Shown one piece after another: positions 27,544-36,148 of a DNA stretch of 64,000 bases. Origin of the DNA: Acidobacteriota bacterium. GTDB lineage: Bacteria; Pseudomonadota; Alphaproteobacteria; Caulobacterales; Hyphomonadaceae. The notes under the pieces were generated by a model. It saw only the letters and a program-made list of their open reading frames with translations. It did no database searches and was not told where the DNA came from. Location: assembly GCA_016712445.1 (NCBI GenBank), contig JADJRB010000001.1, forward strand, positions 2,046,001-2,110,000, read 5' to 3'. A program made the translations under genes and the position numbers. The first letter of the stretch is position 1, and each line of letters begins with the position of its first letter.

Positions 27544-28845
27544 ATGAACATTCTCCTCATCGGATCGGGCGGCCGCGAACACGCCCTGGCCTGGAAGATG
27601 GCCCAGTCGCCGCTGGTGGATGTGGTGCATTCCGCGCCCGGCAATCCCGGCATGGACGCGGTTGGCCCCTGTTTCGACGTGGCGGCGGACGACGTCGACG
27701 GGCTGGTGAAGCTGGCCCTGCAGATCGAGCCGGACCTCATTGTGATCGGTCCGGAGGCGCCCCTGGCGCTGGGGCTGTCGGATATCCTTCGTGCGCGCGG
27801 GTTCGATGTGTTCGGTCCGTCGCGCGAAGCGGCGAAGCTTGAAGCGTCGAAGGCTTTCTCGAAGGCGCGGATGGTGAAGTACGGCGTGCCGACAGCGGCT
27901 TACGGCGAGTTCACCGAAGCGGCGCCTGCCAAGGCGTTCCTCAAGAAGATGGCGGCCCCTTATGTGCTGAAGGCGGACGGCCTAGCGGCCGGCAAAGGTG
28001 TGGTGATCGCCGAGACGCTGGCCCAGGCGGAAGCCGAGATCGACGAGATGCTGTCGGGCAAGTTCGGCGACGCCTCGGCGACGCTGGTCATTGAAGAATT
28101 CATGCACGGCGAAGAAGCGAGCGTGTTCGTCATCACCGATGGCACAGGCGCGGTCTATCTCCCGGCGGCGCAGGACCACAAACGGGTCGGCGACGGTGAC
28201 ACCGGACCGAACACCGGCGGCATGGGCGCCTATGCGCCGGCGCCGGTGGTGACCGACGCGGTGATGGCGCAGGTGAAGCGCGAGATCGCCGAGCCAATGC
28301 TGAAGGGCATGGCGAAAGACGGCATGCCCTATCAGGGCGTGCTGTACATCGGCGTCATGGTGACGTCCGACGGGCCCAAGGTCGTGGAATTCAATGCGCG
28401 GTTCGGCGACCCTGAGTGCCAGGTGCTGATGAAGGGGCTCAAGGGCGACATCGTGCCCGTGATTCTCGTGGCGGCGACCGGCGGCCTGAAAGGCAATGAG
28501 AAGGATTTCGAACGCCTGCTGGAACTGAGCGACTTTGCGCCGACAGCAACCGTCGTGATGGCGGCGAACGGCTATCCCGGCCATTACGAGAAGGGTAGCG
28601 TCATCGAAGGCGTGAAGGAAGCCGGCGCGCTCGACGGCGTCACGGTATTTCATGCGGGTACGGACGTTCTGGCTGACGGCACGCTGGTCGCCAAGGGCGG
28701 GCGTGTGCTGAACGTGACCGCAAGCGGGTCGACTTTGCGCGAAGCGGTCGACCGGGCCTATGCCGGTGTGGACGCCATTCACTGGCCTGGTGGATTCTGC
28801 CGGCGCGACATCGGCTGGCGGGCGCTAGGTGGCAAAAAGGGGTAG
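27544..28845 (+). CDS. purD: Phosphoribosylamine-glycine ligase (GARS)
   Basis: 433 residues. Second committed step of purine synthesis: ATP-dependent joining of glycine to phosphoribosylamine. The protein starts MNILLIGSGGREHALAWKM, has the ATP-grasp lysine region YVLKADGLAAGKGVVIAE, the signature QDHKRVGDGDTGPNTGGMG and the metal site EFNARFGDPECQ. AAGGAG is correctly placed for the ATG. Full length and apparently intact. Confidence 0.97.
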   Translation: MNILLIGSGGREHALAWKMAQSPLVDVVHSAPGNPGMDAVGPCFDVAADDVDGLVKLALQIEPDLIVIGPEAPLALGLSDILRARGFDVFGPSREAAKLEASKAFSKARMVKYGVPTAAYGEFTEAAPAKAFLKKMAAPYVLKADGLAAGKGVVIAETLAQAEAEIDEMLSGKFGDASATLVIEEFMHGEEASVFVITDGTGAVYLPAAQDHKRVGDGDTGPNTGGMGAYAPAPVVTDAVMAQVKREIAEPMLKGMAKDGMPYQGVLYIGVMVTSDGPKVVEFNARFGDPECQVLMKGLKGDIVPVILVAATGGLKGNEKDFERLLELSDFAPTATVVMAANGYPGHYEKGSVIEGVKEAGALDGVTVFHAGTDVLADGTLVAKGGRVLNVTASGSTLREAVDRAYAGVDAIHWPGGFCRRDIGWRALGGKKG

Positions 28846-28911
28846 ACCTCCGGTCACCAGACTTTAAGAATCTGCTGGAACACAACCCGTTGAGTCAAAG
28901 GGGGATTCCGG

Positions 28912-30840
28912 ATGTTCCGATTTGCTGCGCTGGCCCTGGCCGCGTTGTTCCTGACGCTTGAGGCGCATGCCTGGAAGGATATCACCGTCGGCGATGCGCG
29001 GCAGACCGGCGATTGCCTGGACGAGACGCCGTCCGACGAGTGCGTGACCAAGAGCGGGCGCTATGTGCGCACGGACACGGGCACCGAATCCGGCACGGTT
29101 GCGGTGCGCCTGCTGCTGCGCCGGAACCTGCCGCAGGACCAGTTCGACACCCTCATGCGCAAGTACGGGATGCATGAAGGCAAGTACCATGAGTGGTTCA
29201 TCAACCCGGGTGACAAGGAGTATTACAAGCGCGCCATGACGCTGCAGGGCCTGACGGCGCTCGACGGCAAGACCGTGCTGCTGCCGCCAGAGTTCACGCA
29301 AGTGCTGCCGCTCAGCGACCGGATGGCGCTGGTGCTGACGGTGAAGCGACAATGGCGATTGGCGACGCTTGGCTCCCAAGAGACCACCCTGACGCCCATT
29401 TCATTGCCTTGGACATCCCTGAAATGGCTCGACGGAACGGAGCCGAAGCGGCCCTTCACCGTCATGGCGCGCCTGGACGGCAAGACGAAGGACGACCTGC
29501 GCACCTACACGATCTTCGATGGAGACGGGAACGCGGCCTATGAGATCAGCGGTGTCATTCCGAACGCGCATGGAGCGAATGACTATTACAAGTTCTACGC
29601 CGGCTATATCGGCTTTCCCGTGCGCTCGGAGGGGAGCGAGTTCTCGGTGATCTTCAACACGATCACACTGCAACTGGAGAAGATGGGTCCGGTATTCGAC
29701 ATTCTCGATGTCGGCTATGCGCTGACGGAGAAGTGGGACGACAACAAGCACGACATGAAATTCTATCCCTTCCAGAAGATCGGCGAGATGCCCTCCGGCA
29801 AGGGTCTTCTGTCTGCGGACATCTATGAGCCTCTGAGCGAGTGGAAGGCCGATCCGGAACCGCTGAAAGACCCGAAAGCGACGCGCGGAATGGTGCCGCT
29901 GCGCTTGCCAGGCCAGATTAGCGGCATTCGCGGATGGCTGATCGTGTACGAGAATGCAACCGACCAGTGGTACAAGCTGGTCATGCATGCGCCGAAGACG
30001 GATGAATATCATGCGGACAAACTGGGCCGGTGGGACGAACTCACCCCCTCGTCCGTGCGGGTCTACCTGTGGGAGCCGAACGAGTACCTGCCGCTGGCGG
30101 ATATCTGGATCGGGACGCTGTCGGAGGAGACGCACAAGGCGCTGTTTGCAACTGCAAACCCGAAGGACATTCCGCCGCCGAGCTATCGCGTCGCGGCGCG
30201 CTTTTTCGAGAATCCGGCAAAGAAGTCGGCGGGCGGCGTGACGGACTGGTACCTCATAGGGTCCGAACCAAGTGCGGAGAATTTCCAGAAGGTCTACAAT
30301 ACGCGGGCCGGGCGCATGTCACACCCGGACAATCCGCAGGCACTGGCGACGCCGGAGCTCATCGCGGAGATGAGAAAGGAGTGGCAGTCCAAGGCGGCCT
30401 ATCGTGAATACCTGGAAACCGACTGGGACGCCGAGTATGCGCGTGCGCAGGCCCAGCAGGAGCGCAACCTCCTGGCGGCCGCGGACAGCGCGCTCTCCGG
30501 CGGCTACGGCATCGATTTCAATGGTGACTTCTATTACATCGCCCGAACCAAAGGCGGAAAATACCTGCAAGCTTACTGGAACAAGTATCGACAGCTGCCG
30601 CATTCAGCCGATGCGTATGACATCTGCCGCCGGTTCGGTTCGTCCAGCACTGAGTGTAGCCTCGTTTATGCGTGGGCGGACAATATCTCGCAGGGCCAGC
30701 GCGAGGCGGCCAAGCGGGAGGCGGACCGCTACAGCCAGAAGCAGTTCAGCCAGGGCTACAAGTCCGAATATCGCCCGCCGATGGCAGAGCCGCGCTGTTA
30801 CCAGACCGGCGCGAAGACGGAGACCTGCTTCTACAACTGA
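28912..30840 (+). CDS. Large exported protein of unknown function
   Basis: 642 residues with a Sec signal peptide cleaved near LEAHA-WKD, so the product is periplasmic or surface-exposed. The mature protein mixes predicted strands and loops, is rich in Tyr, Trp and Asp/Glu, and has no membrane segments. Cys pairs occur near the start (GDCLDETPSDECV) and near the end (DICRR, TECSL, PRCYQ, ETCFYN), probably disulfides. The last ~130 residues look helical and repeat-poor. A strong AAAGGGGGA site fixes the start. I recognise no domain. It converges with the alcohol dehydrogenase gene four bases away. Confidence 0.7.
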   Translation: MFRFAALALAALFLTLEAHAWKDITVGDARQTGDCLDETPSDECVTKSGRYVRTDTGTESGTVAVRLLLRRNLPQDQFDTLMRKYGMHEGKYHEWFINPGDKEYYKRAMTLQGLTALDGKTVLLPPEFTQVLPLSDRMALVLTVKRQWRLATLGSQETTLTPISLPWTSLKWLDGTEPKRPFTVMARLDGKTKDDLRTYTIFDGDGNAAYEISGVIPNAHGANDYYKFYAGYIGFPVRSEGSEFSVIFNTITLQLEKMGPVFDILDVGYALTEKWDDNKHDMKFYPFQKIGEMPSGKGLLSADIYEPLSEWKADPEPLKDPKATRGMVPLRLPGQISGIRGWLIVYENATDQWYKLVMHAPKTDEYHADKLGRWDELTPSSVRVYLWEPNEYLPLADIWIGTLSEETHKALFATANPKDIPPPSYRVAARFFENPAKKSAGGVTDWYLIGSEPSAENFQKVYNTRAGRMSHPDNPQALATPELIAEMRKEWQSKAAYREYLETDWDAEYARAQAQQERNLLAAADSALSGGYGIDFNGDFYYIARTKGGKYLQAYWNKYRQLPHSADAYDICRRFGSSSTECSLVYAWADNISQGQREAAKREADRYSQKQFSQGYKSEYRPPMAEPRCYQTGAKTETCFYN

Positions 30841-30844
30841 CGCG

Positions 30845-31897
30845 TCAGGCGCCCGGCTCGATCAGGATCTTGATCTCGCTCGGGTTCCTGGAGAGGGCGT
30901 CGAAGGCTGCTTCCGTGCGGGCAAGCGGTTGGCGACTGGTGATGAGGCGGGCGGCCTTGTCCGGATTGGCTTCGATCATCGCCAGTGCGGCGGCGAACTC
31001 TTCGGGCCGGTAGGCGAAGCTGAACTCCAGCGTCAGCTCACGGATGATGCCTTCGAGTGGTGTCAGCTTCTCCTCATGCGGGCAGACGCCCGCGACAATG
31101 ATGTGGCTGTGTGGCGGGGCGCCCTTGATGACCTGGTCGATCAGGCCCGGCGCACCGGTGCATTCGAAGATATTGGCGCCGGGCGGCAGACCGCGGAAAT
31201 CGCGGTCAAGCAGCGGCGACATCGGGTAGGCCGCAAGGCCCAGCTGGTCCCAGTGGGTGAGGGCCGAATCGGCGGCGGGATCAATGATGATGTCGGCCCC
31301 CAGCGCGGCGGCTGCCTTGCGGCGCTCCGGCGAAAAGTCGGCCGCGAGGATCGGGCCGCGTCCGGCGAGGCTGAGCGCCAGGATCACCGCAAGGCCAACG
31401 GGCCCGCAGCCGATGACGACGTTCGGGCCCCTGTGGCGGCTTGCGAGATTGGCCGCGTGCAGGCCGACCGACAGTGGCTCGGTCAGCGCTGCGAGATCGG
31501 CGGGCACACTTTCCGGAATGCGGAAGCTGCGCACCGCGTCGATGCAGGTCAGCGTGGCGAGGCCGCCGTCGTGTCCGGGCGAAATGCCGATGGTTTGCGG
31601 GCCGTCATGGGTGTGCGTGAAGGGCAGGCCGGTGATCAGGTCGCCGGCCTTCAGGTTTGTTTGCGTACCCGGCGCGATACCGACGATCTCGGCAGAAAAC
31701 TCATGGCCGGGAATGATCACCGGCAGCTGCGCCGGCGGCAGCGTATCGGCCAGCGCGGCCAGCTGCTTGCGCAGGCTGAGGTCGCTGCCGCAGATTCCCG
31801 TATAGATCGGCCGCACCAGCAATTGCCCGGCGGCGGGCGAAGGATCCGGCAGGTCCCGGATGGTGAAGGCTTTGCCCTGGAGCGTGGCGGCGCGCAT
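30845..31897 (-). CDS. Zinc-type alcohol dehydrogenase (medium-chain dehydrogenase/reductase)
   Basis: 350 residues. The catalytic-domain pattern GICGSDLSLRK, IIPGHEFSAEIVG and EPLSVGLHAA provides likely catalytic-zinc ligands, and the cofactor fold is VVIGCGPVGLAVILAL. The Cys-rich lobe that binds the structural zinc in many relatives is missing: the stretch after GDLITG has no cysteines. It is last in a cupin-SDR-alcohol dehydrogenase operon, 16 bases after the SDR stop. It probably oxidises a secondary alcohol or diol made by the same pathway. Start at 31897; the upstream extension is SDR coding sequence. Confidence 0.85.
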   Translation of the reverse strand: MRAATLQGKAFTIRDLPDPSPAAGQLLVRPIYTGICGSDLSLRKQLAALADTLPPAQLPVIIPGHEFSAEIVGIAPGTQTNLKAGDLITGLPFTHTHDGPQTIGISPGHDGGLATLTCIDAVRSFRIPESVPADLAALTEPLSVGLHAANLASRHRGPNVVIGCGPVGLAVILALSLAGRGPILAADFSPERRKAAAALGADIIIDPAADSALTHWDQLGLAAYPMSPLLDRDFRGLPPGANIFECTGAPGLIDQVIKGAPPHSHIIVAGVCPHEEKLTPLEGIIRELTLEFSFAYRPEEFAAALAMIEANPDKAARLITSRQPLARTEAAFDALSRNPSEIKILIEPGA

Positions 31898-31913
31898 GAT
31901 CCGTACCCTGATG

Positions 31914-32702
31914 TCAGCTGTTCGGCGGCAGCATGAAGTTGGCGACTTCCGGCTGGCCGGTATGCGCGGTCGTGCCGCCATCGGCGACCATGATCGTGCC
32001 GGTGACATAGGAAGCCGCGTCAGATGCCAGGAAGGCGACCACGTTCGCCATCTCTTCCGGCTGCGCAGCGCGCTTCAGCGGAATGCGCCCGACCCATTCG
32101 TCGCGCAGGCCCGGCATCTGCGAGACACCCGCCGTGATCGGTGTATCGACCAGGCCGGGGCAGAGCGCGTTGACGCGAATTCCGTCACGCGCATGGTCGA
32201 TCGCGAGTGCGCGCGTGTAGTTGATCACGGCGCCCTTGGCGGCGTTGTACGCCGCGAAGCGGTAGTCGCCGCCCATGCCCGAAATCGACGCCGTGTTCAC
32301 GATGGCGCTGCCGGGTGGCATGTGGGGGATTGCATAGTGGCAGGCATAAAACACGCTGTGGAGGTCGACAGCGATGACATTTTCCCACTCCGCCGGCGCG
32401 AGTTCGACGGATGTGCCGAAGCTGCCGATGCCGGCATTGTTGAACAGGATGTCGATGCGCCCGTGCGCGGCAACGGCCGCCTTGACCAACGCCTCGACAT
32501 CGCTTGCCTTGGAGACATCGCACCTCACCGCCATGGCCGAAGGGCCCAGACTGGCCGCGAGGCTCTTGCCGCCGTCATCGCCGATATCTGCCAGCACGAC
32601 ATGCGCGCCTTCCTGCCAGAGGAGGCGGGCGGTCGCGGCGCCAATGCCGGACGCTGCGCCCGTGATGACGGCGATCTTGTTCTCGAATCGCTTGCCGGAC
32701 AT
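31914..32702 (-). CDS. Short-chain dehydrogenase/reductase in cupin operon
   Basis: A 262-residue classical SDR: TGAASGIGAAT, VLADIGDD (acidic residue favouring NAD), CDV, FNNAGIG, the NTASISG serine and the YNAAKGAV Tyr/Lys, with a normal C-terminal VTGTIMVADGG. The start codon overlaps the cupin stop by one base, so the two are translationally linked. With the neighbouring dehydrogenase it could catalyse successive oxidations of one substrate. Substrate not deducible. Confidence 0.87.
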   Translation of the reverse strand: MSGKRFENKIAVITGAASGIGAATARLLWQEGAHVVLADIGDDGGKSLAASLGPSAMAVRCDVSKASDVEALVKAAVAAHGRIDILFNNAGIGSFGTSVELAPAEWENVIAVDLHSVFYACHYAIPHMPPGSAIVNTASISGMGGDYRFAAYNAAKGAVINYTRALAIDHARDGIRVNALCPGLVDTPITAGVSQMPGLRDEWVGRIPLKRAAQPEEMANVVAFLASDAASYVTGTIMVADGGTTAHTGQPEVANFMLPPNS

Positions 32703-33241
32703 CAGGCGAGCACGGCGCTCGGCGGGGCAGTTTCCTTCTCCCAGTCTGGCTTGCGCGCGGTTACGGCCGACGCAATCTTTTCCCAGGCGGGCAGGGACTT
32801 GGCGAGGAAGTTGATGTCGAAGTTTTCCTGCGTGCGGAACTCCAGCACTTCAACGCCGTTCGGGCCCGGCGTGTAGCGATAGGCCTTGTCAGCTGGCAGG
32901 AAGAAACCGTCGCCGGGGCCAAGCGTGTCAGCGCCGAGCTGCAGCGAGCCGGCCACGATGTAGTAAAGACAGTCGGCGTTGTGCGTGTGGAGGGGAAGCG
33001 GGAAGCCGCTCTTGAACCAGGCATAGGTCAGGCTGAAACCGGGGCGGGAGAACAGTGTCTTGACGATATTGCCTTCGGCGAATCCCGCTTCGAGGGCCTT
33101 GGTGATGCCGGCCTCGAACTCGGGGTTCATGCCGATGACTTCCATGTGGGCTGTCTCGTCCAGCGAAGGCGCCGACGCGGTGCGGTAGATCTCGTAACCG
33201 CCGCTGGAGGTGGCAGTTGGTGTGTGAACGGTGTCGGCCAT
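32702..33241 (-). CDS. Cupin-domain protein
   Basis: A 179-residue single-cupin protein. Motif 1 is PLPLHTHNADCLYYIVAGSLQLG (metal-type His-x-His) and motif 2 is LGPGDGFFLPADKAYRYTPGPNG. It may be a small dioxygenase, isomerase or sugar-binding protein. GGAGG in the leader is spaced best for the second of two adjacent ATGs (33241). It is the first gene of the operon, whose promoter region holds a 22-bp palindrome shared with the divergent TetR gene. Confidence 0.8.
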   Translation of the reverse strand: MADTVHTPTATSSGGYEIYRTASAPSLDETAHMEVIGMNPEFEAGITKALEAGFAEGNIVKTLFSRPGFSLTYAWFKSGFPLPLHTHNADCLYYIVAGSLQLGADTLGPGDGFFLPADKAYRYTPGPNGVEVLEFRTQENFDINFLAKSLPAWEKIASAVTARKPDWEKETAPPSAVLA

Positions 33242-33324
33242 CATTTTCCTCCGGGGCCGGATTTTGTTTGCGCCAGCATACCGGCCAAATGCCGCGCTCG
33301 GGCAGAGAGTGCATGCGCTATTCT

Positions 33325-33346
33325 CAATAGTCAATATTGACTATTG
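33325..33346. promoter_or_regulatory. Perfect 22-bp palindromic operator between cupin operon and TetR gene
   Basis: The half-site CAATAGTCAAT (33325-33335) is followed directly by its exact reverse complement (33336-33346). It is a strongly AT-rich island in GC-rich DNA. It lies between two divergent start codons (33241 and 33397), where a TetR dimer would be expected to bind and to control both its own gene and the operon. Confidence 0.85.
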
Positions 33347-33396
33347 TTTATCCGGCGGACGTTGACGAATCCGGTCGGAGCAGGATTAGTTCCGGC

Positions 33397-34056
33397 ATGG
33401 AAAACTCGACCGCGTCCGCCACGCTCACTGTTGCCAGCCCGCTCCGCCGCCGCACGAAGCGCGGGGAGGCGGCGCGCCGTCAAATTCTCGGTGCGGCGAT
33501 CGCCTGCCTCAACGAGCTTGGTTATGCCGGCACCTCGATCGAAGCGGTGATGGCGCGCGCCGGCATCAGCCGGGGATCAGTGCTCAACCAGTTTCCGACG
33601 CGCATCGACCTGATGGTCGCCACCAGCGATGCCGCCATGCAGGCGATGATTGCCGACACGCGCACCCGCATGGACGCGATCGCCGACCCGGTCGCGCGCT
33701 ACCGCGCGATGTTTGATGTCACCTGGGCAGGTCAGAAGATGCCCGAGGGCACGGCGGTAACTGAAATCCTGCTGGCGGCGCGCCGCGACTCCGCGCTGGC
33801 GGCAGCTTTTCTTCCGGTCGCCAGTCGCATCGAGCAGGAGATCGATCAGTACACGGCCGAACGGGCGCGCGAAGCCGGTGTCCGCGAGGCAGACATCGAC
33901 ACTTGCCTGGTGCATGGCCGTATCCTGATCCTAAGCCTGCGCGGCATCACGCTTGAACTGACCTTCGATCCGGACCGGGCAATGATCAACCGGGCGCTGG
34001 CGCAGATAAAGGCCCAGCATGTCGCGCATTGCGACCGGGTGTTGAGCGGGCGCTGA
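33397..34056 (+). CDS. TetR/AcrR-family transcriptional regulator
   Basis: 219 residues. The N-terminal helix-turn-helix reads RRQILGAAIACLNELGYAGTSIEAVMARAGISRGSVLNQFPTR, matching TetR DNA-binding domains. The C-terminal ligand domain is divergent, as usual. A palindrome 50 bases upstream and the divergent cupin-SDR-alcohol dehydrogenase operon suggest local, probably ligand-relieved repression. The ATG at 33397 is preceded by a loosely spaced GGAG; an earlier in-frame ATG would place the palindrome inside the gene and is rejected. Confidence 0.88.
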   Translation: MENSTASATLTVASPLRRRTKRGEAARRQILGAAIACLNELGYAGTSIEAVMARAGISRGSVLNQFPTRIDLMVATSDAAMQAMIADTRTRMDAIADPVARYRAMFDVTWAGQKMPEGTAVTEILLAARRDSALAAAFLPVASRIEQEIDQYTAERAREAGVREADIDTCLVHGRILILSLRGITLELTFDPDRAMINRALAQIKAQHVAHCDRVLSGR

Positions 34057-34059
34057 GCT

Positions 34060-34311
34060 TCACGAGGCGGCGGGTTCGTCCTTGAACCAGACCTCGACCG
34101 GGCCCTTCAGCGTGATCGTCAGGGGATTGCCCTTGCGGTCCAGCGCCTTGCCGGCGGTGAGCTTGATCCAGCCTTCGGAGACGCAATACTCCTCGACGGT
34201 GGTCTTTTCCTCACCGCGAAAGCGCACGCCGACGCCCCGGATCAGGATGTCGTAGTCATAGTGCGGGCTGCGCGGGTTCACGGACAGGCGGTCGGGGGGT
34301 GTATCGGTCAT
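34060..34311 (-). CDS. DUF3297 family protein
   Basis: An 83-residue protein. The pattern DRLSVNPRSPHYDYDIL, GVGVRFRGEEKTTVEEYCVSEGWIKL and GNPLTITLKGPVEVWF is characteristic of the DUF3297 family, found mostly in proteobacteria and without known function. It converges with the TetR gene, stops three bases apart, so no independent terminator is present. Confidence 0.85.
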   Translation of the reverse strand: MTDTPPDRLSVNPRSPHYDYDILIRGVGVRFRGEEKTTVEEYCVSEGWIKLTAGKALDRKGNPLTITLKGPVEVWFKDEPAAS

Positions 34312-34355
34312 GCGCGGGGGTTTAGCCTTGCCGGGCCGGTTCGATCAAGAGGCGG

Positions 34356-34946
34356 CTACTTCCCCACGAAGATCAGCGTGCCCTTCGGCACCTCATCGAG
34401 GAAGGTGGCCAGGTCGTCTGCCGAAAACACGATGCAGCCGTTCGAACGGCCGAGCTTGCCGTACTTCTTCAGGTGTTCGGGTTCGGCATAGACGGCGGAA
34501 TGGATGACAATGGCGCGGGAGCGGGCATTGGCGTTGGTGTCGTCGAGGCCGTCGAGGCGGAGGGAGCGCCCGTGGCCGCCATAATACTCCTCCGCCGTGC
34601 GGTAGAGGCCTTCCGGGCTAGCCCCCGAGCCGGGCGCGTCGGAGAAACTGTCGAGATAGCCGTCATGGTCGAGGTCGGAGCCCTTGCCATGCGCCGCGCG
34701 GAATGCGTCGACCGCACCGGACGCCAGATCGACCACAAACAGGCGCGGCTCGCTGGACGGCAGGCTGTAGTCCACGACGACAAGTCGGCCCGACTCCTTG
34801 CCGCGATGGCCGCGCGCGTCCATCGCATCTATCGCTCGCTCCAGGATCTCCGGCCTGATGCGTCCCTCCGGATCAAGGGCCTTGGCATCGGCGGGGGCGA
34901 GGAGGGCGGCGAAGCCGAGACTCAACAGGCAGGCGAAACGGATCAT
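34356..34946 (-). CDS. Murein L,D-transpeptidase catalytic-domain protein
   Basis: 196 residues with an N-terminal signal peptide (cleavage near ADA-KAL). The C-terminal part shows the YkuD-like active site: H149 (VIHSAVYAEP) and C171 in GRSNGCIVFS. Preceding segments (LVVVDYSLPSSEPRLFVVDL) match the family often annotated as murein L,D-transpeptidase catalytic domain. It would act on peptidoglycan peptides in the periplasm. I begin it at the ATG at 34946, where the signal peptide starts; the open frame upstream is antisense to the phosphotransferase gene. Confidence 0.83.
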   Translation of the reverse strand: MIRFACLLSLGFAALLAPADAKALDPEGRIRPEILERAIDAMDARGHRGKESGRLVVVDYSLPSSEPRLFVVDLASGAVDAFRAAHGKGSDLDHDGYLDSFSDAPGSGASPEGLYRTAEEYYGGHGRSLRLDGLDDTNANARSRAIVIHSAVYAEPEHLKKYGKLGRSNGCIVFSADDLATFLDEVPKGTLIFVGK

Positions 34947-35057
34947 GCAGCGGTCCTGTGGGGCGGCCGGCTCCGGCGACGTCGCGGTAGGCCTTGGCGC
35001 GCCGGGCGGTATCGTTATGTTAGGATACGAAATCCGGCAGAATTTAGGGAGACGGAA

Positions 35058-36146
35058 ATGGCAGAGGCCCCCAACGCGCAGGACCTGTATTCCGGCACCA
35101 AACCGGTCGTGGAGACCCACAAGTTCAACGAGGCCAATCTGGCAGCCTGGATGCAGGAACATGTCGAGGGCTATGAGGGCCCGCTGGAAGTGCGCCAGTT
35201 CAAGGGCGGCCAGTCGAACCCGACCTACCAGCTCGTCACCCCGAAGAAGAAATACGTGATGCGCCGCAAGCCGCCCGGCAACCTGTTGCCGAGCGCCCAT
35301 GCGGTCGACCGCGAATACACCGTCATCAATGCGCTCTGGCCGCTCGGTTATCCAGTCGCGCGCCCCTACGGGCTTTGCACGGACGAAAGCGTGGTCGGCA
35401 CGATGTTCTACATCATGGACATGATGGAGGGCCGAATCCTCTGGGACGGCACCCTGCCGGACTACGAGCCCGCGATGCGCCGCAAGATCTACGAGGCGAA
35501 GGTCAAGACCTTTGCCGACCTGCACAATGTCGACTGGAAGAAGGCCGGCCTCGAAGGCTTCGGCAAGGAGGGCGACTATGTCGCCCGCCAGGTCCACCGC
35601 TGGACCAAGCAGTACAAGGCCTCCGAGACGATGCACATCCCGGAGATGGAAAAGCTGATCGACTGGCTGCCCAAGAACATCCCGCCGGGCGACAAGACCA
35701 CGATCGTCCACGGCGACTACCGTCTCGACAACATGGTGCTTCACCCCACCGAGCCGAAAGTCATCGCCGTGCTCGACTGGGAACTGTCGACGCTGGGTGA
35801 TCCGATTGCGGACTTTTCCTACCACCTGATGAACTGGGTGATGCCGCCGGGCGACACGACGCGCGGCTCGATCATGGCAATCCCGGACCTCAAGGCCTGG
35901 GGTATTCCGACCAAGGAAGAATATGTCGCGCTGTATTGCCAGCATACCGGCCGCGCAGGCCTGCCGGAGCTTGACTATTACTTCGCCTACAACGCCTTCC
36001 GCCTCGCCGGCATCCTGCAGGGCATCATCGGCCGCGTCCGCGAAGGCACCGCCAACAGCGCCAATGCCGAATCGAATGCGGCCCGCGTCGTTCCGCTGGC
36101 GAAATTCGCCTACGAGTACGCCCAGCGCGCCGGCATGGACGGCTAG
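35058..36146 (+). CDS. APH-type phosphotransferase (ACAD10/11-like kinase domain)
   Basis: 362 residues. The aminoglycoside-phosphotransferase fold is clear: QFKGGQSNPTYQL, KYVMRRKPPG, IVHGDYRLDNMVL with catalytic Asp, and VLDWELSTLGDPIADFSYHLM. This subgroup resembles the kinase domain fused to acyl-CoA dehydrogenases in ACAD10/11, which phosphorylate 4-hydroxyacyl-CoAs. That chemistry fits the CoA-linked genes downstream, but no acyl-CoA dehydrogenase adjoins. A GGGAGACGG site lies before the ATG at 35058. The next gene starts two bases after the stop. Confidence 0.85.
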   Translation: MAEAPNAQDLYSGTKPVVETHKFNEANLAAWMQEHVEGYEGPLEVRQFKGGQSNPTYQLVTPKKKYVMRRKPPGNLLPSAHAVDREYTVINALWPLGYPVARPYGLCTDESVVGTMFYIMDMMEGRILWDGTLPDYEPAMRRKIYEAKVKTFADLHNVDWKKAGLEGFGKEGDYVARQVHRWTKQYKASETMHIPEMEKLIDWLPKNIPPGDKTTIVHGDYRLDNMVLHPTEPKVIAVLDWELSTLGDPIADFSYHLMNWVMPPGDTTRGSIMAIPDLKAWGIPTKEEYVALYCQHTGRAGLPELDYYFAYNAFRLAGILQGIIGRVREGTANSANAESNAARVVPLAKFAYEYAQRAGMDG

Positions 36147-36148
36147 GG

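Noticed and set aside
35015..35022. TTATGTTA near the skew reversal, resembling one half of a XerCD dif site
   Set aside because: The matching XerC half and the 28-base palindromic layout are missing, so a terminus site is not supported here.
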